Shown: positions 26,529 through 37,734, counted from the stretch's first letter. The stretch: DNA of 64,000 bases from Neurospora tetraspora (GCF_033439725.1 NW_026944393.1:62001-126000); one strand, 5' to 3'. A program made the numbers and translations. The notes: a model not told the origin generated them from the letters alone.

Positions 26529-26532
26529 GTCC

Positions 26533-26537
26533 TTTTT
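26533..26537 (+). terminator. RNA polymerase III terminator of tRNA-Pro
   Basis: A run of five T residues starts four bases after the discriminator base of the tRNA, as expected for RNA polymerase III termination. Confidence 0.7.
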
Positions 26538-26918
26538 CTCGGTTCTTTGTCTTCTTCCATTATCCGGCACTGTTTCTTTCTTTTGTCTTTTTTTTGTTCG
26601 CCCATTTCTTGATCAGTTGCCCATGGTTGTGGCCGGAGACAACCCCCATTTTGCTTGGTCAACGGTCAAGTTGTCAGCTCACCAAAGCTTCGCCGTTCGA
26701 TGACACCAAATTTATTGGTATTTGCTTTGGGGAACCCGGTACGTCCCCAACATCACATCTCTGTTTGCCCAACTTTTACAGATAGCTTCGCCAGCAATCA
26801 CCTCCCATTCCCAAACACCCTCCGAAACCAGAATTCTCGTTTTCATGAGCGGCTTATCCGTCCCTTGTACCAGAACTTTGATGTATATACGATGGGTGAC
26901 GGACTGCAGCCACTTCTG

Positions 26919-27851
26919 CTACTCTACTTCCGACATTTTGAGACCTCCTGGGCACAAGGTCTGGAAAACGCCTTCCGGATCATACTTGGCCGCTGCCTCT
27001 CGAATCTTCCTGATGTTCTCTTCGCCATAGCTACGGAAAACATCCTGACTTCTGTCAGCGTATTTCAGATAAATCCAATCCAGAAGACCACCGTCGATTG
27101 TGGCAGCATGCTCCGTCAGGTCGTCAATCTATCTCTTTATTTTTGGGTAGACGAATGCCTCCTGCTCGGGAGTTTTGACCATGGCTGTCGCCGCGAACAA
27201 GATGCCGTCATGGGCGTGCCGCTCAATCCCCTTTATATTCCCCCCCTGCACCCTTGAGGACGCGGAAGAGATCGGCGTGTTTGTATTTGTCGGCGGTGGT
27301 GATGCGTCCATCAGCGAGAATAACCTCATATGAGATCACATTATCACATGCGAACCCTTTACGGGCCGTGAAGTAGGTGTTGCCGCCGCCCAAGAGCAGT
27401 CCACCAACGCCGACGTCTCCATCTCGGCCTCCTGCAACCGCCCGGCCGTACTTCTGCAGCTCGGAATAGACCTCTCTCCAGCGGGCACCCGGTCCGAGAT
27501 CCACTGTCTCAGTTGCGGCATCGTAGGCAATATTATTGATGAGGCCAAGGTCAATGACCACACCTCCGTCGATGTTGTTGGAACCCCAGCCCATTGGGTG
27601 TGGCCACCACTGCGGACAGCAAACTTGTGACCTCCGTGCTTCAAGGTATTCAATGCTGCTGCGACCTCTACGGCAGACCGTGGACGAACAATACATGTTG
27701 GGTTTAGTCTGGCAGACTTGCACTAGTAGGATTCCTGGCGAGCATGGTAGTCAATATCTCCGGGGACAAGAATCTGGGACTGGAGGCCGGCCTCCATGAG
27801 GCAGTCAACTTGCGCAGCGCGGGGCTTTGCATCCAAAGTAGTCGTTGCCAT
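26919..27851 (-). pseudogene. FAD-linked oxidoreductase (PCMH type, BBE-like) pseudogene
   Basis: The minus-strand reading starts at an ATG at 27,851 (MATTTLDAKPRAAQVDC) and shows the FAD-binding PCMH signature: RSGGHT near 27,615, then GGVVIDLGLIN, VDLGPGARWREVY and VGGLLLGGGNTYF. The C-terminal BBE-like tail ends in a conserved YDPEGVFQTLCPGG before the stop at 26,919. The gene is broken four times. There is a TAG in place of an expected Trp near 27,725, a one-base loss near 27,582, loss of about 150 residues at the junction near 27,240, and a second TAG for Trp near 27,130. Both stops are TGG to TAG, a RIP-type change. Family members are usually about 450-500 residues and oxidise small molecules with covalently bound FAD, often in secondary metabolism. 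The conserved reading frame suggests recent loss. Confidence 0.85.
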
Positions 27852-29522
27852 CGTGCCTGCCCAGGTGGCTGTAGTTAATATGCAATGTTTCGGGAAAGAT
27901 GTAGAGAAGCAGAGGAAGGTCCGCTGCTACCACGGTAGGCTGAGTCTGGTCTTATAGGTTAAAACAGCGCCATGGCGATAACGTTCCCAACACAACCTCA
28001 AATGTCCTCCTTTACTTTTCGCCAGGCTTCGAACTGGACTGGGTGTGATGTGCTAAAATCATGCAACGTCTATGGTCTTGTCACAAACAAGCCAAGATAC
28101 CGCAAATTCTCGGCCATCAAGGAGATGTTCTGTGGGCCAACCTCCACAACTAGCCTCGTAGCAGTATAGTGATGTCCCATCTACAACCCAACTCAAATCG
28201 CGTCAAAAGCACCAAAGTGGAGGTTTGGACATGGCCACACGCCACGGTGCTGACGATCGGGCTGACACTCGCTTCAGCAAAGGAAGCTAACTGTCCTTCC
28301 GCTTTATTCGAGTTGGCATCTTCGTTATGAGTGGAAAAAAAATTGGTAGTCGCAAGTGCTTACTTGTGGCATGGATGAGACTGACCGTCATGGGGGTTGC
28401 TCCATACTTCTACGTAGCCCAGGCCTGGCTATCACACATTGCATGCATCAAGCGATATGATGTGCCACGAAAAGGATGTGTAACGGAAGAGGATATTGAT
28501 GTTAAACATAAGGTCAAGCGACTTTAATAGCTAACTTGAAGGTTTATTAGATTGTCAGAGTCGTGAAGAGTGTAAACCCGAGTGAACGTGCTGTCTCAGC
28601 TCTCTACACTAGTGTAGAATTACCTCAACTGAAAGCCATGAGGTGAACTTTTCACTGCTGACATATCTCAGCAAGTACCTATAGGGAGTTCTGAAATGCA
28701 GCTAACCGTTGAGGTACCTTAAAAAAGTGTCAACTATTGGAAAGAAGGAAGCAGAAGCGAAGATGTTCAACTCAAGAAATACCAAGCTCTTTGAGTGCTC
28801 CTGCCTTTGAAGGAAATCCGAGTCTGCCGTACCTTCCAAGTATCGCGACAATGTCCACCTCCACGCAGTGTGCACTAAATGTGGGAAATGGGCAGGATAG
28901 TCGCGACGGTGAGTGATTGCGAGCCACTCTATGATTTGTGGATTTGTTGGCTTTCAAGCTCGGCTGTCTCGCTGTTGTGTACCTGTCAAGGTGACGTTGA
29001 CGCTAAGTGATTATCGAGTATGTTTTCGATTGAAGTAGAAGGTTCTGGCATATGTGAGGCCGAACAAAGTATGAACAGACCTCTATGGGCATTAGGGAGA
29101 TATGGATTTCCTTGCCGTTGCTTACTTGACTTGCGCAAAACACCCAATTTTCCACGCAGCATTGCAACTGCCCAGGCGATATTAGACATAGGATAATATA
29201 TGAGTGGAGGAGGACACGTGGAAGTTTCAGAAAGCCAATATAATGCTTATCTAGGGTAGAGCGCGACTTCGCGGCAATTAGGCTATAATCGAGAGACACC
29301 AAGATGTCATCACCAGTGGTTCGACGGTGTCATGGTAGGTTCACGCAATGACTCTGGGAACCTCCGACTTCTGGTTACCTTACCAATGTTGAAACGTATA
29401 TCATAAACCCCCAACCTCTCACATGGAGGTTGACATTGCTCCTCTTCGCAAGTCCAATTGAAAGACATGCCTTTCTGATCACATCAGCCTCTCCCTCTTC
29501 CGTGAAAATTCACTTCACCGAA
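27852..29522. other. Intergenic region without a supported gene
   Basis: The composition is normal. Only short open frames of 60 to 100 codons occur, on both strands, without recognisable motifs. It lies upstream of both flanking genes, which are divergently transcribed, so it should hold both promoters. Confidence 0.5.
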
Positions 29523-30667
29523 ATGAAGGCCAACCGACTTTTTGTGGCCCTCACCATCCCATATGCTGCACTCGCAGCCATAAACTGGGACATATACGAA
29601 TACGGCGTAGTGGACACCTTCAAATGGTCTCGCCCATTTCCCGACGACGGCACCGACCCGGGCGGTTTTGACGTGAACTGTCGAGCCGAGGGCACCTTTC
29701 ATGCCAAAACGTACAAACTCAGCGATCTCCCGGCAGAACCGCCGGGGGGATTGTCTCCGTGGCATGATGCAATTGAGGACTTCCTCGGTCGTCGGTCTTA
29801 CATGGGCAGCTGGGATGGGGTTGACCACAAGGGACACGACCGTGAGATTGTGGTGATGGAGTATGCTGATGTGCCGGGACCGGTGAGAGATTGGATAGAG
29901 GACCAGCAGCGAGATACCAGCGAGACGAACGATAGCAAGTGGATGTTTGCTGTGTTCAGGAAACCGGAGAATGAGACTGATAAAGTACCGGTAATTCTCA
30001 CCCGATTTGATTTCACTCAAATAGGTATAGCACCGGGGATATCTGAGCTAGCAAGGCCTTCGACCAATCTTCTACTGAGTTGATGCGGGTCGCAGGGTTT
30101 CTCGGGACCGATCCAATTACAGGATTGGCTTGAGTAAAATCAAATCCTCTGAGAATATGCGGTAACTGGGACCGTGGAGCCCGCCCCGACGGGAGAGGCA
30201 GCGGATGCTCATAAGGCCCCGCCGATTCCCGCCAAGGACAAGATCGTGGTGTTTCCAGCTGGTGCGGTATACGAAATACTGCCTCTCTGGGTTTCGAAAG
30301 GCAGCAAATGCGAGCGTGAGTGCCCCGTACTTCTACCAAGGAAATGCGAGACTTCTTGATCGTGCCAACCCCCAGAGCCGTAGGCGAACTGAACAATCTC
30401 GCCAAGTACAAGCCCCAAGCCATTGACCACTCGGTTCTGGCGTGGGTTATGGACCACACAAAGCCCAAGAGGGACCTCGGCAAGCGAGACATTACATTCA
30501 AGATCGAGGCAATGGCTGTCACCGAGACAGAAGAGGGAAAACACACGCGATTGATGTGGGAGAAGATGCACCGAACCATCAAGAGAAACGAAAGGAGGAT
30601 CCAAAGAGAAGGGCGACAAAAAGCAAGAAAGGAGATAGAGGAGGGAAGACTCAAGGATGAGCTTTGA
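29523..30667 (+). CDS. Secretory-pathway protein with C-terminal KDEL, three exons
   Basis: Proposed exons are 29,523-30,024, 30,154-30,315 and 30,384-30,667, giving 315 residues. The start MKANRLFVALTIPYAALAA is a good signal peptide; an upstream in-frame ATG at 29,430 would bury it. The protein ends GRLKDEL, an ER-retrieval signal. Intron 2 (GTGAGT..CGTAG, 68 nt) is well supported because it joins two clearly coding frames (KGSKCE to RELNNLAKYKP). Intron 1 (GTATAG..TGAG, 129 nt) is inferred from frame and has a weak 3' site. Without it the reading frame ends at 30,083. The last 60 residues are highly charged and helical-looking. I do not recognise the family. Signal peptide plus KDEL suggests a soluble ER-lumen protein, unless the motif is accidental. 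Confidence 0.7.
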
Positions 30668-30825
30668 GCGTTTGAACTGCAAGGGCAATCAATCTGTAGC
30701 AAATAATAATACATATTGTGGTGTGCTCTCATTAATCATGTACTGAAGACATAACTCTATACCTAGACGGATGTTCTATACCTTCTAAAACCAACCATGG
30801 ACTCCAAAACTATGCAAAAGAAAAA

Positions 30826-32562
30826 TCATTCGGACTCCGGTGCAGGGTTTGACGACTCCGAGCCGGACGCAGTCGGCTCCTTCTTGGGCCCAAGTCCGGC
30901 TTCCATCCGTTCCTCCAGGGTAAGTTCGCTTTCGGCCTTGCCGGGATCCACGAGGCAGAAGAGAAGCAGAGAGCAAGCGGCACAGGCCACTGCCAACCAG
31001 AAGGCCACCCTGTGGTTCTCGCCGTCAAACGCGCCCTCACTTTCAGCAACAGCCAGATCGGCGAGACCCAGGAAGAAGCTGATGCCAATGAAGACTAGAC
31101 TGTTGATGAGAGCGCCAGCAGTACCCTGCCTGTGCGAAGGTACATTTGTAGTGATGAAGACGTTGGACACAAGGTATGTGATATCAACACCAATGGTGGC
31201 TCCGAGCATGGCGGGGAACACAAAGGCCCAATAGTTGGCATGGTCGGGGATGAGAGCAAAGAGAAGGACGCTGGCAAGACAACCGCATCCGGATATCATC
31301 AGTAGCACTCTACCGGGAAGCTTATGAAGGGTGAAGCCGCCGATGGTGGCTAGGACGATACCACCGCCAGCCATGGGAGCGAACCAGGTCGCCGTTTGGA
31401 GGGTTGAGGCACCCATGAATGCTTCGATACTAGGGAGCGGGTCAGCTCAAGTACATTCCAGTTCATAGGAAAAGGGGGACTTACTGTAAACTGGCATAAA
31501 ACAAGAAAATGCCGAACACTCCGTAGGCAAAGAAGAGAGAAAGCGTGAACCTCTTCATATACTTTGCGGCAAAGAGATCCCTTGGCAGCAGAGGCTGCTC
31601 AGCGACCCAACCCTCGATATATATGGCGGCGCCGAGGAAAAGCATTCCGATAACAAACGTTATGGGAATGTAAGGGGTGCGCCAACCACTGGAAGCCGAG
31701 CCACCGGTGGTAATGGCGAAGGTGATGAGAATGATAGCCGGGACGATGGTGAACAAACCCAAGTAGTCCATCTTGGCTCCTCCGCGGGCAGCAACAGCCT
31801 GGTGTCTGTCATTGGGGATGGTGAGATAGGCCATAAGACCAGTGACAAACAGGATGATGGTTCCAATAAAGAACCACCAACGCCACGAAAGATACTCGCC
31901 AGTGACACCACCCAGGATAATTCCGATAAAGAAGCCGAGCGGAGCGAATGCACTATAAAGACTAAAGACGAGGTTTTTCCTTGGGCCGGGACGATAGGTC
32001 GTCCCCAGCAGCATCAAACCAGTAGGCAGGAATGCAGCGGGACCTAGACCGGCAAGAGCTCTGGTGACGATGAGCATCTGATAGTTCTGACTGAAGCCAC
32101 CGATCAAGCACCAGATGCACATCCAGGCCAGGCCGCCGGTGAAGATGAAGTAGGCTCCATACATGTCGGCAAGGCGGCCGAATGGCAGAAGAAAAGAGCC
32201 AGTAACGAGGGAGAAGACGCTGGACGGCCATGTTTGGGATTCCTTGGGAATATCTAGCGCCCCGGCGAGACCAGGCAAAATGATATTGAAGCCAGAAACA
32301 AAGTATTCCTAGACAATATGGCATGTGTCAGTTTAGTGCGGTGACGAGCCAAGGTGTCGAACAAACTTACACTCATGAGCATAGAAATGAGGATGGAACC
32401 GCAGAACATGACCTCTTCCAAGGTGCTCGAAAAGACAGCGGGCCGTTGACGACCCAGGCGGTCGAGATCGAACTCGGTGACGGCGTCATCTTGGACATCT
32501 TGCTGTGCATGAGAAGGGCTCTGAGGTAGTTGTTGCTGTTGTTCTAGTGTTTGCTGGCCCAT
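30826..32562 (-). CDS. MFS drug:H+ antiporter-like transporter (DHA2 type)
   Basis: Exons on the minus strand are 32,562-32,371, 32,308-31,485 and 31,429-30,826, giving 539 residues. The introns of 62 and 55 nt have GTAAGT donors and CTAG acceptors. A hydrophilic, Gln-rich N-terminus precedes the first membrane helix (EEVMFCGSILISMLMS). Signature segments include GRLADMYGAYFIFTGGL (motif A region), RALAGLGPAAFLPTG, and APLGFFIGIILGG followed by LSWRWWFFIG. The number of hydrophobic segments fits the 14-helix DHA2 group. Such plasma-membrane carriers export drugs, toxins or metabolites. Substrate cannot be told. The tail is acidic and ends in PAPESE. The gene converges on the KDEL gene, with 158 bp between the two stop codons, and diverges from the Zn2Cys6 regulator gene. 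Confidence 0.92.
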
Positions 32563-33324
32563 CTTGCAACAGAGTCCACGGCTTCAGGGCGTGACACTGT
32601 CGAGAATGGTAACAATATTGTAGATGAACAGCGATGAGACCATGACAAAGGATGGGCGTTGACGTTCTTTTTCTGTATGATGGAACTCTGCCAACGTACA
32701 CACATGAAGGTGCAGGGAGACAAAGTAACTCCTGGAGGTGGCGATGGGGAGGGAATCTTGTCTTCCGCTAACAAATCGCGGACGAGGAGCGTCTCCACTT
32801 TGCTGCAAAATTTGGGGTTCATGGGGCCAAGGTGCCCCGGCCCAAGTGTTAGCCGGATACTTGCCAAAGTCCGGGTGGAATGCATGCAAGACGACATCTG
32901 CTACCGCTTGTCGCCGTCATCATTGTTCTAGAAAAATAGTTGAAAAAGAACGGTGACTGGCAAAGGCGTAGAGGATGGCGCTATCTCAGGATCCCTGGGG
33001 GAAAAAGCGAAAACAGGCGGGAAAGGGTGGTTTCCATTTGTCAGGAATGTCCATGGCGACGAGGGTGGCAGAAGGTTAAAGAAAAGTCGGCGGATGTCGT
33101 TGTTAGTCGTTGCAAGGCGGTGGCTTGATAAGATGGGCCAAAAGTGAAGAGATTCGCCAGATTTGCCAGAGTGAAAGTGTGAAGAAATCGGTGAGGTGAG
33201 GCTCCAAGCGGATTAGAATGGCGCTAATGCATGCACCTGTTGTGATTTCCATTCCAAATCAGGTTTAGCTCCGTCTAAATCCAACGGCGGCCACGGAAGG
33301 TGGAGAAGGTCGTCAGGAGGGTAT

Positions 33325-33358
33325 CGATTATTAGGGCTATATAAAAGATACGTACCTT
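33325..33358 (-). repeat. Inverted repeat, left arm
   Basis: Read on the minus strand, this matches 33,630-33,663 at 31 of 34 positions (core 'aaggtacgtatcttt' and 'tatagccctaata'). Weaker similarity continues on both sides of the core, about 80 bases outward on the side facing the centre. Confidence 0.8.
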
Positions 33359-33629
33359 CTCTACTTCGCCCTTTTCTGGTGGCCAAGCAGTGTCTCTTGG
33401 CGCCAAGTCGCTGGTCCAACCCCAAGTCTCTCCTCTTTAAGACTTTCACTACAACTTTACGAAAAATTACTGTATTAAAAAACGGACTTCACCAGTAAAT
33501 TTAGCGCGCCCAAAAGGGGCCTTTTTATACGGGTTAGCTATATACCGGGTTGTGCTGAGATTGATGTAGCGGTTGTGAAGAAAATCGCAGGTACTTGGGT
33601 TTGGTTTGGCTTGCAAGATGTAGGCGGAA

Positions 33630-33663
33630 AAGGTACGTATCTTTCGTATAGCCCTAATATTCG
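33630..33663 (+). repeat. Inverted repeat, right arm
   Basis: This is the partner of 33,325-33,358, in opposite orientation and about 270 bases away. Both arms are followed by a 'PWPP'-encoding stretch if translated, which suggests two diverged copies of one dispersed repeat. Confidence 0.8.
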
Positions 33664-34137
33664 TTTCCGTCAGGAGCCCGCGGTCCCGTGGCCCCCGTCA
33701 TGGCCCGGGCAGCAGCTGCCTCAACCGGACTCCAGGTCGGACACTGGCGGGGAAAACACTGGCTGGAACCGGTCGGGAAGCCCATCCGCCCCCGGATCGA
33801 TGACTCTGAAGGATTTTTAGCACCTCTCACTGAGGAGGGCCTGGAACCTCACCCAGCTAAGGTAGCTTCCTGTCTCTGATATCACAACCACCAAGACGCT
33901 AGCTACTACACTATCACCACCCATGGCCATCTACCCATTACCATACCGGCTTCAGTCATCGTATCTGCCTCCACGAATAATAAAGCTATCCTCCAGTCCC
34001 TGATCTTGACCTGGGTGACCTCGTGCGCCGAGAAGCCAAGTGCCTGTTTGTGCAGTCCCATCTTTGTCTCTACAGCTTTTCAGTTACAAGGCACTCTTGA
34101 CGCAAGGCAAGCAAACAACCTTCCCAAGACAGCAATC

Positions 34138-35974
34138 ATGGTGACAGCAACAACCACTATGGCTCTGCAAAAGGGCCACATACACGCCAAGAAAACGCCG
34201 CCAAAGAAGCCTCACCAGCAAAAGGCTTCCAAGACCAAGGCATGCTACAACTGCCATCGGAAACGTCTTCGTTGTGACAAGTCGCTGCCTTCCTGTCTCA
34301 AATGCTCCATCAACGGCGAGGAATGTCTTGGCTACGGCATCGTCCTGCGCTGGGCCGCCTGTAATTCACCCACCTCCACCACAACCACCAGGACCACTAA
34401 CAAGACCACCACATCACGAACCGTCAAGTCATCCACGCCAATTCAAGTTTCAACACCAAGCAACCCTCCTCAAATTATTACAAAAGTCACTAGTAACTAT
34501 ACACCCAATAACACTATTAGTAATACCACGTCTACCACGACCACCGACATCTCATCTCCAACTCTAGATGAATCCGAAACAATCGATAACAGTGTCGACC
34601 CTCTACCACAAACACCAGATGATGACCAAGAGTCAAGCTCACAACTCATCAAAAGACCCATCAACTTCATCAAAATTCCACTAACAGACCCTCTTCTCAA
34701 TGGCCTCTCATCCAAGGAAAAATGGTACATGCATCATTGTAGGTTTCTCACTCATGACATAAACCTCCATATGAATATTCAGACACTCACACATCTCAGT
34801 TGCCACGATTGTCTGTCGAGACCTGGTCTCCATTGACCAGAAGGAACGGAATCCCTTCCGGGCCATCATCCCCTTGGTTCGCAAGTTCGACTACCTCCAG
34901 TCAGTCGTCCTAGCAACGGCAGCCATGCATCTATCCACGCTTCACAAGTATCAAGGTCAAAGTCTACCGTCCGAGTCCGCCCTAGTAGACGCTCTGATGC
35001 TCAAGTCCCGGGTACTTCACCTTCTTCGCGCCGCCATCAGTGACGACACCCTCACTGACAAGGCCATGATTCTCTCCGCCATCGTCTTCCTTGTCAATCT
35101 CGATCTCATCGACTCCGGCCGAGGAGGCTGGAAAGCCCATGTTGAAGCCGCCCGGCGTCTGATCTCATCCCTATACCTCACCAGGGCACACCTCGACGGG
35201 GCCATCGCCCCCTTAGTCAACGCCATCGCCGCCGATTGTCTTACCTACCGCATCTACGGCTCGACCATCAGCGGCAACACTTGGTCGTCTGAAGATACCA
35301 TCGATGACGGCGTCGTGTTACCGTACATCTTGCAGAACGCGGAGGCATACAGCTACCATTGCGCACCACCGGCTATCCTCCAAATTATTCTGTCTGCAAG
35401 CCAACTATGCAGCGGCAGCTCCACGACGTTGGAAACGGATGGAGGGGTGGAGAGAATCGCCACCGCGGCGGCCTTGCTTCACAAGGCGCGCAACTTTGAC
35501 GTGCAGACATGGGTGTACAACATCAATGGCCTGCCACCAGATGACGACTTGGAAGCGCGGGTAAGCGTGGCGTCAGCACACCGCGCGGCAGCCTGTCTGT
35601 TCGTCTTGTTATCGGTTCCCGAGGCTGGATTGCTTGAGTTGCCTCTACTAGAGCCGAAGGATTTGGTGCAGGAGATTCTTGGACATCTTTCGTGCATACC
35701 AGAAGATCATGTCCACCTGAAGGGAACTGTATGGCCGACGTTTATTGTTGGCGCGGAGACGGACGACTTGAATGAGCGGGCTTGGTGTCTGGAGCGGTTG
35801 GTGGCGGTTTGGACGAAGAACCCTTGGACGTATCCATGGGGATATGTGCACACGGCGACGGAGATGTTGCAGGAGATTTGGAGGTCGAAGGATTTGGCGG
35901 CGCAGCAGGGTGATGATGGGATCAACTGGTTGCAAAGGTTAAAGGCGACTGGGAATAGTTGCTTGATCGTATAG
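34138..35974 (+). CDS. Zn2Cys6 fungal transcription factor
   Basis: Exons are 34,138-34,738 and 34,800-35,974, giving 591 residues. The 61-nt intron (GTAGGT..CTCAG) restores HHFATIVCRDLVSID across the junction. The start chosen is the ATG at 34,138, in a good context; the frame is open further upstream, from 34,006. The Zn2Cys6 cluster lies at residues 36-63 (C36, C39, C46, C53, C56, C63) behind a Lys-rich stretch. A Ser/Thr/Pro-rich linker follows. From about residue 195 there is a helical region resembling the fungal-specific factor domain of the PF11951 kind (KEKWYMHHF, AIIPLV, AAMHLSTLH). It should be a nuclear DNA-binding regulator. Targets are unknown, but the divergent transporter is an obvious candidate. 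Confidence 0.9.
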
Positions 35975-36123
35975 CTGGGTATATATCGGCGAGGACCGCC
36001 TGACAATGAAACTTTCCACCAAAAGAGAAAACTATAACGAACGATGGAAAAGACAGAAAGAAGTGCATGTAGCCAGCGACATGACTACATATATCAAGAC
36101 ATCACCCTGGATTATCTCCTCCG

Positions 36124-37263
36124 TCACCTGTACTCCCCTCTCCCACTTCCCCTAGAATATCCATACCGATCCAAATCATCCTCAAACTCAACCGACCTCC
36201 TCGGCTTCCTCTCCCGATCTCTAGACCACCTTCTATCATCCCTATCCCTACGCACCCTTTCCCGTTCCCGTTCCCGGTCCCTCCTTCTTCCCTCTCTTTC
36301 GCCCCACCCGTCCTCATCCCCTCGCTCCTTCCCGACCTTACCTTCCTTCCGCTTCCCATCCACCCCTTCCTTCTCCTTTCCTTTCTCTTCCTTACCGCTT
36401 CTCTCCTTCCCCTCCCCATCTACTTTTCCAACCCCTCCATGCACACCGCGGTCCTCATCAATCTCAGGATGCAAGTTCCTCACATTGGTGACCGCCATCT
36501 CCAGATTGTCTATCGACGCCCTGATTCCCTCTGCCCTCTTCGCCAACGTTTCGTGCACCTCGCACTTCTTATGCGACGGCGGGTTACGAGTGAGTTCCTC
36601 CAACGCCTCCAAAGTAGTCTGCAGTTCCTTCTTGAGTGAGTCAAGCGTTGTTGCTAGGCTTATTTCTTCTGCCCCCGGACCGTCGGTGGGGAGTGATCTG
36701 GATCTAGTGTTGTTGGCGGTGGTGTTATTGCCGGTGGCACTGGTGGCTGCAAGGTAATCCGCGTAACTCGTATATGGGTATTCACCCGACGGCCTTGGTC
36801 CTTGTGTCGCAGTGGTGGCGTACAAGGGAGGTTTGATTTTGTTCTTCTCCTCCCTTTCCTTCTTCTTGCGCTGATGGAGAAAATGACGGATGCCGAAGCC
36901 GAGGATGCCAAAGGCTAGTTGGCCCATTACGTCGTGGAGGTCGTTGCCATCGCGGGTGCCGTCTCGGTCTCGGTCACTGCGGTGACTAGCTCTGCTGCTG
37001 TCTCGTGCTTTGGCTGTTGTGCCGCGGTCACGCTCAGTGGGCTGGTTGTCTCCGTGAGCTGATCTTGACCGAGGTTGTTGCCGTGATGTGCTCCCTTTAT
37101 CGGCCGAGTCTTGTCTGGTCAGACGCTTGAGAGAGTAAACTAAAGCGGCGCGGGCAAGTTGTTGGATGATTTCCGGAGTTTCATTTTTGCTACTGCCTCT
37201 TGTTGATGATCGCTTAAGGAACGACGGTTTACCCCTAGACCTGTGCGACCGAGTGCCGGGCAT
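36124..37263 (-). CDS. Hypothetical charged, low-complexity protein
   Basis: A single open frame of 379 residues has no intron. The N-terminus is basic and Ser/Arg-rich (MPGTRSHRSRGKPSFLKRSS). A short hydrophobic, Gly-rich segment (VMGQLAFGILGFGIRHFL, about residues 113-130) precedes a Lys/Glu cluster. A middle section of about 60 residues looks like coiled coil (SLATTLDSLKKELQTTLEALEEL). The last 100 residues are almost only Gly, Lys, Arg, Glu and Asp, with RERERERVRRDRDDRR. I do not recognise a family. The layout would fit a membrane-associated or RNA-associated scaffold, but that is a guess. Its start is 471 bp from the stop of the 90-residue gene on the same strand, and it is convergent with the Zn2Cys6 gene. 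Confidence 0.75.
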   Translation of the reverse strand: MPGTRSHRSRGKPSFLKRSSTRGSSKNETPEIIQQLARAALVYSLKRLTRQDSADKGSTSRQQPRSRSAHGDNQPTERDRGTTAKARDSSRASHRSDRDRDGTRDGNDLHDVMGQLAFGILGFGIRHFLHQRKKKEREEKNKIKPPLYATTATQGPRPSGEYPYTSYADYLAATSATGNNTTANNTRSRSLPTDGPGAEEISLATTLDSLKKELQTTLEALEELTRNPPSHKKCEVHETLAKRAEGIRASIDNLEMAVTNVRNLHPEIDEDRGVHGGVGKVDGEGKERSGKEEKGKEKEGVDGKRKEGKVGKERGDEDGWGEREGRRRDRERERERVRRDRDDRRWSRDRERKPRRSVEFEDDLDRYGYSRGSGRGEYR

Positions 37264-37734
37264 GTTGGAGATGATGTTGATGCGAATAGTAATGACCGAG
37301 TGGTCTCTTTATTGAGTACAGACTGGGAAAGTTCGAAAAGCAGCGGATATTTGCAGGAAGAGCAAATCAGGTCGCAAATCAGTCTGCCTTGACATCTTGT
37401 AAGAAATAGATTTGTCTTTGACAAAGAGGCCTCTTGTCAGAAGTGGTGGGATGAACGTGATGGTGAGTAGCTGCCTGCTCACGGGCTTGCGGTGCCGCAC
37501 GTGTTGCTGATGGAGGTATCACCTGGTAGTTGACTGTGATGACAACACTTGATGCTGGAACGCAAGAAACATCTTGATAAGACTAGAAACAGAACCATGT
37601 GAAGGTTAACAGATTAAAATATCGATTTTCAAATAATTTTTTCAAGCCATTGTTGAAAATCATTTCTGGTCTCCTCCCCTGCAGTTTATAGCTCGGTTAG
37701 CTGTGAAATCCACACCCAAAGATGTGATCAAGAC
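37264..37734. other. Intergenic region, no gene seen
   Basis: This 471-base spacer should hold the promoter of the charged-protein gene and the 3' end of the 90-residue gene. Nothing specific is recognised. Confidence 0.5.

Larger units (their letters stand above)
32563..34137. promoter_or_regulatory. Shared upstream region of the transporter and Zn2Cys6 genes, with an inverted repeat
   Basis: The two flanking genes are divergently transcribed, so this 1.57-kb stretch should hold both promoters. It includes a pair of inverted 34-base repeats (listed separately) around an AT-rich centre at about 33,460-33,560. The open frames inside it carry no recognised domain. Confidence 0.5.

Noticed and set aside
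36044-36757. A 237-codon plus-strand open frame rich in Ser, Pro and Leu
   Set aside because: It is the antisense of the charged-protein gene, whose Arg/Glu/Lys codons read as Ser/Pro/Leu on the other strand.
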